Source of the DNA: Arthrobacter humicola
GTDB lineage: Bacteria; Actinomycetota; Actinomycetes; Actinomycetales; Micrococcaceae
Length of the DNA stretch: 64,000 nt
NCBI RefSeq assembly: GCF_022803015.1
Contig: NZ_JAFKON010000003.1
Coordinates: 186,001 to 250,000, forward strand
Reading direction: 5' to 3'
A program made the translations under genes and the position numbers. The notes under the pieces are model-generated. The model ran no database searches and was not told where the DNA came from. It saw only the letters and a program-made list of their open reading frames with translations. This document shows positions 42,544-50,659 of this stretch, piece by piece (positions within the stretch are counted from its first letter, which is position 1; every line of letters starts with the position of its first letter).

Positions 42544-44145
42544 CTAGGCCCGGCATCCCAGTTCTGTGAACCTGGCCACCGCACGAGTCCGCTCCTGCTG
42601 CAACATTTTGATCTGCGCTGCGATGGCGGGCTTTTCGCCCGGCCCGGCTGTTTGGAGCAGCTTTTGAAGCGCTCTGATTTCGACTTCCAGCCCTTTAATC
42701 TTTTGGCGCAGAGTGGCGCACTCCAGCGGTTCCCCCGGCGTGATCTGGACGGGTTCGCTGGGCGTGCCGAACCACTCGACGGACTCCTGCAGCATTCGCC
42801 ATTGGAAAAGAGCCGGCGTTGACGGTGCAGGGATATTAAAGGAAAAGGTTGTGTCCTGCCCGGGGGACACGGCTCCGGTGAGCTCGTGCCGGGCCGCGCC
42901 GAAATCATTCCCGATGGCGCCGAGCCGGTACCCTTCGCTGGGTTGCCACGTGGTGGTCCCAGTGTTGCGCATAGTGACGGTTACGGCCGCCGTACTGAAT
43001 CGTGGGATGGACGCCGGGACTGACTGCGCAACGAACCGGGCGTTACTTATGCTGAGCCCGATCTCTCTCTCGGGAGTACGGGGCCCGAACCACTCCCGAG
43101 CGCCCGTGTCCGTGCGGTCGCGCACCATTTGCCATGAGAACAGCGCCCCCGCGACCTCCGGGGCACTGATGGAGAAGGTAAATGCCACATCCTCACCGCT
43201 GGCAACCGGCCCGGGCAGTTCATGCCATGCGCTTCCCCAGGTCGAGTTGCCCGCGGGCGCCTGCGCACCGAGCCTGTATCCCTCCCCCGAGGTCCACGTG
43301 GTGTTGCCGGAGTTCCGTATGATGATGGTCACGGTGGCGGTGGATCCGGGCCGCATGGCCTCCGGGATATGGTCCTGGGAGACAAACTCCGCGTCGTCGT
43401 GCCAGGCCAGTATGCGGAACGAAGCGGCCGCCTGGGCCGTGCCGGCCGCGGTTTCGACGCTGACAGGCACATCCGCCTCCGGTTGCCCCGGGGTGACGAG
43501 CCCTTCGGGCACGGCCACCGTCAGGGACCCTGCGGCAGGAGGCGCGAGCAGCGATGCCGCCGCAGTGCCGAAGGACACCCGCGGGATACCGACATTGAAA
43601 TTCCGGCCGGACAGGCTCACCGCGGTACCTGCCGTCCCGGCGTCCGGCGTGAAGGAAGGGTCCGCGAACGCCGGGATAAACGATCCGGGGTCCACCCAAG
43701 GCTGGACCGTCTCGGCCTCGCTGTCGGCCACCACCCAGGTGAAGTGCCGCTCCGCAGACGGGTCGTTGTTCCGGATCCCCAGCGTCCACGTCTCCTCAGT
43801 CGCCCGGTCAAACCCCACCACGAGACGCAGGACGTTTCCCACCCCGGGGACCAGGAACACGTCCCCTACAAATCCGGTACCGGCGCCGTCGGGACGGGTG
43901 GCGCGGAAGACCGGCTGCGTCGCCGCCGCCACCGCCACCGCCGGGCCCCTCCCCGCCTGCATGAACACGGTCGGAGCCACCGAGCCCCCGATCATCGCCA
44001 CCCGCAGGAACATCATCCGCTCATAAATGCCAGTGAACTCCGGTACAGGTGTGCCTGCGGACTGGACAAAGCCGGCATCCCCACGGCCGCCCGCGGGCAC
44101 AGTCCTCGGTGCCACCGGCGGATCCGGAAACAGTGCAAAAACCAT
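42544..44145 (-). CDS. IPT plus NBR1-type Ig-like protein with coiled-coil end (533 aa), paralogue 3
   Basis: Residues 1-~190 are the conserved N-terminal domain and are nearly identical to the protein at 18750-20090. One IPT/TIG repeat follows (GTAVSLSGRNFNVGIPRVSF). Then come two tandem Ig-like domains of the NBR1/FW type (TVTIIIRNSGNTTWTSGEGY, WQMVRDRTDTG, and VTVTMRNTGTTTWQPSEGYR). The C-terminus is a helical coiled-coil of about 60 residues (RQKIKGLEVEIRALQKLLQT). It sits apart from the operon under its own GTAACG promoter (site e, 255 nt away). The Ig-like and coiled-coil parts suggest an alternative fibre or displayed binding module (inference). Confidence 0.8.
   Translation of the reverse strand: MVFALFPDPPVAPRTVPAGGRGDAGFVQSAGTPVPEFTGIYERMMFLRVAMIGGSVAPTVFMQAGRGPAVAVAAATQPVFRATRPDGAGTGFVGDVFLVPGVGNVLRLVVGFDRATEETWTLGIRNNDPSAERHFTWVVADSEAETVQPWVDPGSFIPAFADPSFTPDAGTAGTAVSLSGRNFNVGIPRVSFGTAAASLLAPPAAGSLTVAVPEGLVTPGQPEADVPVSVETAAGTAQAAASFRILAWHDDAEFVSQDHIPEAMRPGSTATVTIIIRNSGNTTWTSGEGYRLGAQAPAGNSTWGSAWHELPGPVASGEDVAFTFSISAPEVAGALFSWQMVRDRTDTGAREWFGPRTPEREIGLSISNARFVAQSVPASIPRFSTAAVTVTMRNTGTTTWQPSEGYRLGAIGNDFGAARHELTGAVSPGQDTTFSFNIPAPSTPALFQWRMLQESVEWFGTPSEPVQITPGEPLECATLRQKIKGLEVEIRALQKLLQTAGPGEKPAIAAQIKMLQQERTRAVARFTELGCRA
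43658..44127. repeat. Long direct repeat, copy 2 (partner 19605-20073)
   Basis: This copy of the ~470-bp block encodes the N-terminal domain of the 533-residue IPT protein. The two copies differ only near the translation-start end. Sequence outside the block diverges sharply, at a codon inside the domain boundary, as expected for gene conversion or recent modular duplication. Confidence 0.85.
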
Positions 44146-45044
44146 GTGGTCCTCCTAGCCCGCGGGTCGTTGGTCAGGCGCTCGAGGCCCCGCAGGGTCC
44201 CGGCCCGGCAGGCGCTCGCAGAGTGGCTGGCTGGGCCGCCGGAGCCGGGGGATTTCTGGTGTCCAACTCAACCTCCAACGTGCTCCGTCAACGACATCTT
44301 CGGCGGTGCTGGGCGCGAGGACCGGACGGCAGAACCCTTATGTGCCGCAGCCGCGGTACCATAACGGGCGGTGCCGTTTCGTCTTAACATCACCGCTGCA
44401 CCCTAACGCTGGCCCGTTACGGGAACGTTACGACCACCCCTGACGGAATCTGAGGAGTCCGCCCTTCGCTCGCGCCAGCTATCACGGCTGCGGACTGATG
44501 CCGGTCAAACAGGCGCGGTTGCCGCCACGCCCGTGGGGGAAAGCGCATTGGCCAACCGCCGACAATCATCCAAGCAGGTCCCCGGGCCAGAGGCCGTGGC
44601 CGGATCTGTGAACTTTCCGAGCAAGCCGACTGAGCGGCCAAGGAAAAACCCGACTGAGCGGCCAGGGAAAAACACTCACCAGACCGGAGGGCACTTCTCC
44701 GGAAGCGCGGTGGTGCAGTCGCTGGTGCTCCTTGGCGATCCGACTGTCTGGATCCCCAAGCTCGCCGAATTCGCCGCCCCTGGCCGTACTGGGCAGCAGC
44801 GTCGGGGTCTAGCTTGGGCTCGGGGGCTGCGGGACTAGATTAGGGATGCCTTCGCCAGGTAGCTCAGGAGTGGCCCTAACAGCAGGAAACAACTACGACA
44901 AGGCTTTACGTTACTGCGCGGTCACCAGGAGGAACCGCCCTCTGGAAGCCAAGCGATGACGCATCTCCCGATGATGCAGGTCCTCGCCGCCGCTACAGGC
45001 GCGGGCCGGCGTCGTACCATTCTGCTTTCCGGCACAAAGCCTGC
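44146..45044. other. 900-bp intergenic region with promoter e and short repeats
   Basis: It contains promoter site e (44400-44431) and a 24-bp imperfect tandem duplication at 44628-44675 (gactgagcggcca...gaaaaaccc/cac). An open frame at 44533-44838 on the plus strand has no convincing protein character and is not called. A single CGTTAC at 44909 lacks a good 11-bp partner. Confidence 0.5.
44400..44431 (-). promoter_or_regulatory. Predicted SARP-type promoter (site e)
   Basis: On the minus strand: GTAACG (44426-44431), 5 nt, GTAACG (44415-44420), 9 nt, TAGGGT (44400-44405), a perfect TANNNT -10. It points to the 533-residue IPT/NBR1-Ig gene and, beyond it, the short peptide and muramidase-like gene. 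It is related by sequence to site g, including the GGGAA on the plus strand between repeats. Confidence 0.75.
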
Positions 45045-45425
45045 TCATGTGCCCGTCAGCAGTTTCGCTATGGGCTGTCCGAGCGGGCCGAGCCAGGCCA
45101 TCAAGTTCTGGATCGGTCCCACAAGACTTGCAAGGGCACCTGCCGCACTTGCGATTTCCGTAATTTTCTTGAGGGGTTCTACGACCTTCTCAGGCTCGGG
45201 GTGGCCACGGCTAACTTCCGCATTTATCTCTCTCAGATAAACAGATATTGCAGCGAGCTTGCTGTCATCGAGTCCGATTGATGTAACTCCGTGCTCGAGT
45301 TCCTGAAACGCTTCACGCACAGCGCCCAACTGAACCATTTGGCTGCGCTGGCCACCACGGATATATTGATTCCCCTCGACGTTATTGACTACTCCGCCGG
45401 TTTGATTGTTGATATTGAATCCCAC
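45045..45425 (-). CDS. Small protein with N-terminal NQY motif and hydrophobic tail (126 aa)
   Basis: The N-terminus NNQTGGVVNNVEGNQYI resembles the ENQHAGTISNVAGNQY segment of the FHA protein encoded just upstream (shared pattern NQ-x-G-x-[VI]-x-NV-x-GNQY). A helical middle region (REAFQELEHGVTSIGLDDSK) precedes a hydrophobic C-terminus (AAGALASLVGPIQNLMAWLG). This is reminiscent of bacterial amyloid-signalling pairs, where a sensor and a small membrane-active effector share a short Gly/Asn/Gln motif; that reading is inference. It starts 23 bp after the FHA gene's stop and is probably co-transcribed. Confidence 0.65.
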   Translation of the reverse strand: MGFNINNQTGGVVNNVEGNQYIRGGQRSQMVQLGAVREAFQELEHGVTSIGLDDSKLAAISVYLREINAEVSRGHPEPEKVVEPLKKITEIASAAGALASLVGPIQNLMAWLGPLGQPIAKLLTGT

Positions 45426-45448
45426 CGTGATCGTCCTCCTTTGCTTCC

Positions 45449-46234
45449 TCAGTAGCCCCTCCGACGAGGTAACGGGAATTCGCGCTCTACCTTCTTCCGT
45501 CTGGACGTCGCAACGACGTGGAGGACGATGCCGATGGTGATTAGAATCGAACCTCCTCCTGCAATAAACAACCCGGTGATGTACAAGCGAAAGGAAGCAG
45601 GAGTGCCGACACCTCTATAATTGGGTATTTCTTCCATAAACTGGTAGAAACCCGATCCTGCAATGACGAGTCCGGTGATGGCCAGGCCTGCGCCAATCCA
45701 GATCAACCAGCGGGCTCTGGTTTTGGTGGCCGCTACGGCCTGTAGGAAACTTTCGCGTTCCTGCCTGATATGGCTGACGTAGGCAGTGTATTGATTTCCG
45801 GCGACGTTGCTGATAGTTCCCGCGTGCTGATTTTCTATTTCGTATTGGCCTTGTACGTGTCCATCGCGCGGCCGGGGCCGTGGTGGCCGCTGGACCGGCA
45901 GAGCGGCCGTGGCCTCGGATTTGCTGGACGCACCCTGAAACTGGAACCGTTCTCCCCCGAAGGAAACAACATCACCTGACCGCAGGATGACCGGCCCAGA
46001 TGTGGGGTGTCCGTTGACGCTCGTTCCGGCGCTGGAACCCAGATCCTGGACGGACACGCGGCCAGCACCGTCCACTGACAGTGACGCGTGCACCCTGCTC
46101 ACAGTCGGTTCAGACACCACCAAATCATTGGTATGGCTGCGACCCAGCGTCATATAGGCGCGCGTCACCTCGAGTTCGCTACCTGAGCTGCCGCCCGGTC
46201 CTCGGGCAATGAGCCGGGAAACGTTGGCACTCAT
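45449..46234 (-). CDS. FHA-domain membrane protein (261 aa)
   Basis: Residues ~25-100 form an FHA domain with GRSHTNDLVV, VSRVHASL and VNGHPTSGPVILRSGD, which binds phospho-threonine peptides. A Pro/Arg linker and the NQY motif (residues 135-149) follow, then two membrane helices (about 176-199 and 217-242). The FHA domain and motif therefore precede the membrane part and should face the cytoplasm. It may receive a Ser/Thr-kinase signal, but no kinase gene is in the window. The start at 46234 is only ~28 nt from the -10 of the triple-repeat promoter f. Confidence 0.85.
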   Translation of the reverse strand: MSANVSRLIARGPGGSSGSELEVTRAYMTLGRSHTNDLVVSEPTVSRVHASLSVDGAGRVSVQDLGSSAGTSVNGHPTSGPVILRSGDVVSFGGERFQFQGASSKSEATAALPVQRPPRPRPRDGHVQGQYEIENQHAGTISNVAGNQYTAYVSHIRQERESFLQAVAATKTRARWLIWIGAGLAITGLVIAGSGFYQFMEEIPNYRGVGTPASFRLYITGLFIAGGGSILITIGIVLHVVATSRRKKVEREFPLPRRRGY

Positions 46235-46261
46235 AGATTCTGTTCCCTCTCAGACTGTATC

Positions 46262-46304
46262 AGGCTAAGGAGGCGGCGTTACTGCTGCGTTACTGCTACG
46301 TTAC
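46262..46304 (-). promoter_or_regulatory. Predicted SARP-type promoter with three repeats (site f)
   Basis: On the minus strand: three GTAACG copies (46299-46304, 46288-46293, 46277-46282), each 11 bp apart, then 9 nt and TAGCCT (46262-46267), a perfect TANNNT. This is the strongest-looking site of the window and drives the FHA and 126-residue genes. Confidence 0.8.
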
Positions 46305-46399
46305 TGCTGCCCAACCCCTTCGGTAAACAGCCCGTTGGGCTGCCCCCAGGGACAGCTGGTTGTCCTGGCATCCCGGAAATCAGCACGGCGCACCCCCGA

Positions 46400-47000
46400 T
46401 GCTGTCCGGGTCGGTGGCCAGCCGCTGGCCCACCGGCGCCGGCTGCTCGCCCTCAATTTCGAGCTCGGTCTCTTCGAAGACCCGCATCCCGGACGACAAC
46501 CAGCAGGCAGAAGTCATCGGTTCCGTTGCCCACGCGCAGGTCAACCTGCACCTGGCCCGCAAGGCGCTGGTCCTGCTCACAAACGGCGGCGCGCTCCCGC
46601 TGGCCAGGGGCATGAACGCGACGGACAGCGGACGAGCAGCGCCCGGACTATTGCCGTGATCGGACCGAACGCTGATGATCGCATGCGCAGCTGGGAGACT
46701 GGTCCGGGGCCTCCGACCAAGTCAACTAGCTCCCCGACACCCCGGCACCTGACCACCACCGTACTCGATGGGTTCCGCGCCATCGTCCCAGGGGATTGGA
46801 CGGTCACGCACGCCAGAGGAGCCGACATCGGCCACGAGATCCCGGACCCCGCGGGTCCTACCCTCATCGACGGCCAACCGCACCCGAAACTGTTCATCCC
46901 CGCCGGCAGCGACGAGGCCATGCTCGACGAAGCCGTTCCACGGCCCGGAATGTCGCCCAGTCGTCGCCGTCATCGGCGAAACCGTTTGCTCATCCAATCA
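46400..47000 (+). pseudogene. GH3 beta-glucosidase fragment, frameshifted
   Basis: Segments spread over different frames match the middle of family-3 beta-glucosidases: LNFELGLFEDPHP, QAEVIGSVAHAQVNLHLARK, ALVLLTNGGALPLARG, TIAVIGPNADD, then RHLTTTVLDGFRAIVPGDWT and HARGADIGHEIPDPAGPTLI. Both ends are missing and at least three frameshifts are present. It has no link to the eCIS and seems to be a leftover of earlier chromosomal gene content. Confidence 0.75.
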
Positions 47001-47346
47001 GAACTCTCAGCCCTGCCCAACCGGCCTGGAGGCCGCAGCGAAACCTGCTAACAACCAACGACTCAAAACAGAATCCCAAACCGATTTTTCTCGGGTCATA
47101 CTGCCCACGCCAAGGACGTCCATGGACGTAACGAAGGACAAACCGTCCATCCAAGTAGGCAAGGAGGCAGACGACCACAGCAGCGCCCACCATAAAAAAG
47201 GCCCCCGAAGGAGCCCCATAAGTGAACAGGTTGAGCACACTCAGAGGCCTACACGAAAGTGTTTCCCTTCCTGCAGTCAGCCCGGCAACGGCGAGGACCG
47301 CTTCGAAGTCCCCTTGGGTCAGCCCTGCCAGAGCCGCCAGATGCAC
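46990..47346 (-). CDS. Doubtful membrane ORF (118 aa)
   Basis: One open frame has a membrane-like segment (SGAFFMVGAAVVVCLLAYLD) next to a basic part (FVLRYVHGRPWRGQYDP), which looks more protein-like than the other frames here. I see no good RBS and no known family. The region is moderately AT-rich. It may be a gene remnant like its neighbours. Confidence 0.25.
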   Translation of the reverse strand: MHLAALAGLTQGDFEAVLAVAGLTAGRETLSCRPLSVLNLFTYGAPSGAFFMVGAAVVVCLLAYLDGRFVLRYVHGRPWRGQYDPRKIGLGFCFESLVVSRFRCGLQAGWAGLRVLIG

Positions 47347-47489
47347 TGGTCCGGCGCCCCTTGATGAAATGTGATTGGTGAACCCGAACCCTGCCTCGAA
47401 CCAAGTGCGCAGCCTCTCATGCTCCCGCTCATCATCAGTCCTCTCCGCCAGGCAACGCCCGGCGTGTCAGGCCGACCCCGGATCCACCG

Positions 47490-47669
47490 TTATTCAGGCA
47501 CTCCCTGCTCCCGGTGCTGCCTGGCCGCCTTGGCCCGGGCCAGTGCCGTCGTTGCCTTGGCCGTGATGGCGAGCGTGCCGCTAGGCAGCGGTCTGAGAGG
47601 ACCCGCCGGCCGTACTGCGGACTCGAGGGTATCCAGCAGGTCGGAGAGTAGTTGGGTGATCGTTGGCAT
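47490..47669 (-). CDS. Short peptide gene (59 aa)
   Basis: MPTITQLLSDLLDTL with ESAVRPAGPL, followed by a helical basic end (TTALARAKAARQHREQ), is related to the 36-residue peptide at 42369-42479. The upstream ~170 bp (to about 47780), including AGAGAACGGAACGTGCT before the ATG and a copy of the 3' end of the IPT/NBR1 gene, are also duplicated. It is preceded at ~90 nt by promoter site g. A peptide gene with its own copy of the regulon promoter is likely expressed. Function unknown. Confidence 0.5.
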   Translation of the reverse strand: MPTITQLLSDLLDTLESAVRPAGPLRPLPSGTLAITAKATTALARAKAARQHREQGVPE

Positions 47670-47759
47670 AAGCACGTTCCGTTCTCTATGGGCGAGGCAT
47701 CCGCTCAGTCTGACGCGACGACGCGCCGGCGGCGCTAGGATCGGCATCCCAGTTCTGTG

Positions 47760-47791
47760 GACCTAAGGCTGGTGCGTTACGGGAACGTTAC
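47760..47791 (-). promoter_or_regulatory. Predicted SARP-type promoter (site g)
   Basis: On the minus strand: GTAACG (47786-47791), 5 nt, GTAACG (47775-47780), 9 nt, TAGGTC (47760-47765). The -10 lacks the final T. Sequence around it (plus strand ggaacgttacgacca) matches site e, so one probably arose from the other by duplication. Confidence 0.6.
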
Positions 47792-47871
47792 GACCAGCCC
47801 GGACAGCTACCACTACGCCCTTCCCCTCGCCCTCGCCTTGGTTGTCGTTGCTGGCCGGTATGGCTTCCTTG

Positions 47872-48329
47872 TGAGCACAAACGGATCGTCGGAGCCAGGC
47901 AAAGCCCATCAGTGGGGCTGGGTCGACACGAGCAGCATCGTGAACTCGTCTGGCTTCCCGAGCATCGTGGCGAGCGTGAACGCGGCAAGCAACTTCGCGC
48001 GCCAACATTCCACGATGGTCGCGTTAGCTGAGAGGCAAATGGCGCCAGCGCGGGGGATGATGAAGCTCGCAGCTGCGGCGAATGCCGATCCGTTGCTCAA
48101 GGCAGTTGAGAGTGCGTTCGAGCTTGCTCGCGATCAAGAGCGGCTGCTGGTCAGCTTTAAGGAATACAGGGCCGCCCTAGAGTTCGTCCACCGTGTTGAT
48201 ACCGCAGACCTGTCTTCGAATAAGAAGGCCAGGACGAACGCGGGCGCTAACGCCGGCGGTGAGCCGGCTTATGAGCAGCCGGCCCTGCAGTTCTCGGCGG
48301 ATCGCTGCAGGACGATAACGCGCCCGTAA
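47872..48329 (+). CDS. Uncertain ORF, helical protein (about 152 aa)
   Basis: The plus-strand frame from GTG 47872 has plausible protein character in its middle (VASVNAASNFARQHSTMVAL, LKAVESAFELARDQERLLVS, FKEYRAALEFVHRV). No family is recognised and there is no clear RBS. The open frame upstream of this GTG runs through promoter g on the other strand, so a long version is unlikely. It could be the 3' half of a decayed gene. Confidence 0.3.
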
Positions 48330-48347
48330 CACTCGGGCTGTTAGCCT
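48315..48347 (+). promoter_or_regulatory. Predicted SARP-type promoter (site k)
   Basis: On the plus strand: ATAACG (48315-48320), 5 nt, GTAACA (48326-48331), 10 nt, TAGCCT (48342-48347). Each repeat has one mismatch, but the 11-bp period and a perfect TANNNT hexamer are kept. It points to the protease-endonuclease gene, which starts 130 nt further on. Confidence 0.6.
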
Positions 48348-48477
48348 ACGCCCACATGTCTTTACGGAGAGACCGTGATGACAGATGCCTTAAAGAGGTT
48401 TCACAGGTTCGCCTCGCCACTGCGGCCACGGAGGGATGCATAGGGGGCGGGGAGTCCAACATTCAAGGAGCAGTCCA

Positions 48478-50637
48478 ATGGCAATACCGGAAGACGTGAT
48501 CACCGCAACCCAGGCGCGGTTCCAGGCACGGCAGGGCCCACGGGCGAGCACGGAAGAAAAGATCGCGGCGGCACGTACCCCGCAGGGCAGTATCCTTAAC
48601 GTGGACGCACCGGAACGGGTGGCGCTGCGCACCCGGCGGGTCCTGCGCCACCCGCTGGTAATGGACGCACTCAGCGGGATCGCCGGCCCCTCCCCGGAGG
48701 GCGGCGACCCGGTACGGGATGATCATGTGCTGGAACGGATCATCGGCGGGAATAACCTGCTGGGCATCGCGTTCCTGGAACTGGGTACGGCGGTCTCCCG
48801 CAGTGTGGGCCGCGTCATCGTCCGCGACCGTGTCCAGATCCGGGGCTTTGGCACCGGATTCATGATCTCTCCGCGTCTGGCCCTGACGAACAACCACGTG
48901 CTGCCCGATGCCCAGTCGGCCCGTTTCTCCCGCCTGGAATTCAACTTCCAGAACGGTGTCAGCGGACTGCCTCTGACTACATCCCAGTTCGACCTGGAAC
49001 CGGATGCCTTTTTCCAGACCGACGCGGACCTTGATGTCACCATCGTCGCGGTCGCTGCGCAGTCACGGCCGGACGAAACCAGTGCAGCGGTGCCGCTGGC
49101 CGGCTTCGACTTCAACCGCACCTCCAAGGACCAGGGCAAAATCCTGCTGGGCGAATCGATTAACATCATCCAGCACCCGGAAGGCCAGGAGAAGCAGCTG
49201 GCGCTGCAGCAAAACGAACTCATCGACCGGTTCGACCAATTCCTGCAATACCGCACTGACACGTCACCGGGCTCCTCCGGTTCACCGCTCTACAACAACC
49301 AGTGGGAAATCGTCGGCCTCCATCACTCCGGGGTGCCCGCCCGCAACGCCGCCGGAGACATCCTGGCCGTGGACGGCACGGTGTGGGACGAAACGCAGGG
49401 TGAGCTGAAGATCCAGTGGATAGCCAACGAGGGAATCCGCATCAGCAGCATCCTGACCTGGCTCGCCAAGTCTGCCGACGGCATGAACGCCGGACAACGG
49501 GCCCTGCTCGAGGAGGCCCTGCCCTCCCAACCCGTCGCGCCTCAACCCCCAGTCGGGGAACAGCAGGCCCGGCTCCGGACACAGCCGGTGCCGGAACATC
49601 CCGCCGATCCGGCGGACGGGGCCGTTTCCCTCACCATTCCCCTGCACGTCACCGTCCGGCTCGGCGCGGTGCAGCCGGCAGGAGGCCTCGGCGCAGCGTC
49701 CGCAGGGCAGAACCAGGACGCGGTTCGGGGCACTGGCAGTGCCGTGGCCGAAGAGGCCGTGGCGATCGATCCCGATTATGCAGGGCGAACAGGGTACGAC
49801 CCGGAGTTCCTGGGCACGCAAGTCCCCCTGCCGGTCCTGACGGAGGACCAACGTGCGGATGCGGCACAGAACCGCCGGGCAGCCGACGGGCAGGACCCAA
49901 CCGTGCTGAACTACCACCACTTCAGTCTCGTGATGCAGCGCACCAGGCGCCTGGCGCTCTACACGGTCGTGAACGTCGACGGCCAGCTCAGCCAGTCACC
50001 CAAGCGTGATCGGGACAGGTGGTACTTCGACCCGCGGCTGGAGCAGGCGGACCAGATCGGTGAGGATCTGTACGCGGACAATGACTTTGACCGCGGGCAC
50101 CTCGTCCGCCGCCTCGATCCGGCCTGGGGGCCGGACAAAGTCGCCCGGTCAGCCAATGACGATACCTTCCATTTCACCAACTGCTCTCCCCAACATAAAA
50201 AATTCAACCAGGGGGCCTCGTTGTGGGCCGGCCTTGAGGACTATCTGCTGGACACCGCAAAGGCCGACAAGCTCCGGCTCACGGTGTTCACCGGCCCGGT
50301 ATTCACCGCCGGCGACCCGGAGTTCCAGGGAGCCCGGATCCCGCTGGCATTCTGGAAGATCCCAGTGTTCCGGCAGGCAGACGGCGGTCACTCGGCCAGC
50401 GCCTACATGATCAGCCAGCACGAACTGGTCAAGGACATGCTCAGGGAAGCCTTCACCCCGGCCACCTTCCAGGTCCCGGTCCGAAGGATCAGTGAACTCA
50501 CCGGTCTGGACTTCACCCACCTGTTCGAGTGGGACCCCATGAACAACGACTTCTCGCCCCTGCCTAAGGCCCAGGAAGCACTCGCCACCCCCACCCCGGC
50601 CCGTGAACTCCACACCTTCGACGACCTGCAGCTGTAA
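48478..50637 (+). CDS. Trypsin-like serine protease / DNA-RNA non-specific endonuclease fusion (719 aa)
   Basis: The N-terminal half is a V8/trypsin-like protease: FGTGFMISPRLALTNNHVL with His about 140, DADLDVTIVAV with a likely Asp, and DTSPGSSGSPL with Ser about 267. A Pro/Gln-rich linker (about 345-420) leads to a DNA/RNA non-specific endonuclease: LNYHHFSLVMQRTRRLALYT, then NDFDRGHLVRR with the catalytic DRGH at about 538-541, TFHFTNCSPQHKKFNQG and VFTGPVF. All key residues are present. There is no signal peptide. The ATG at 48478 has AAGGAG 7 nt upstream, and promoter site k lies before it. A protease joined to a nuclease is well suited to be a toxin cargo (inference). Confidence 0.9.
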   Translation: MAIPEDVITATQARFQARQGPRASTEEKIAAARTPQGSILNVDAPERVALRTRRVLRHPLVMDALSGIAGPSPEGGDPVRDDHVLERIIGGNNLLGIAFLELGTAVSRSVGRVIVRDRVQIRGFGTGFMISPRLALTNNHVLPDAQSARFSRLEFNFQNGVSGLPLTTSQFDLEPDAFFQTDADLDVTIVAVAAQSRPDETSAAVPLAGFDFNRTSKDQGKILLGESINIIQHPEGQEKQLALQQNELIDRFDQFLQYRTDTSPGSSGSPLYNNQWEIVGLHHSGVPARNAAGDILAVDGTVWDETQGELKIQWIANEGIRISSILTWLAKSADGMNAGQRALLEEALPSQPVAPQPPVGEQQARLRTQPVPEHPADPADGAVSLTIPLHVTVRLGAVQPAGGLGAASAGQNQDAVRGTGSAVAEEAVAIDPDYAGRTGYDPEFLGTQVPLPVLTEDQRADAAQNRRAADGQDPTVLNYHHFSLVMQRTRRLALYTVVNVDGQLSQSPKRDRDRWYFDPRLEQADQIGEDLYADNDFDRGHLVRRLDPAWGPDKVARSANDDTFHFTNCSPQHKKFNQGASLWAGLEDYLLDTAKADKLRLTVFTGPVFTAGDPEFQGARIPLAFWKIPVFRQADGGHSASAYMISQHELVKDMLREAFTPATFQVPVRRISELTGLDFTHLFEWDPMNNDFSPLPKAQEALATPTPARELHTFDDLQL

Positions 50638-50659
50638 GCCGCGGCTTGGTCGCAGGCCG

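Noticed and set aside
44533..44838. Open frame of 101 codons
   Set aside because: No RBS, no protein-like pattern, and it spans a short tandem duplication of simple sequence.
44909..44925. Single CGTTAC with a weak 11-bp partner (GGTCAC)
   Set aside because: Only four of six bases fit in the partner, no -10-like hexamer at 9-10 nt, and no gene close by in the right direction.
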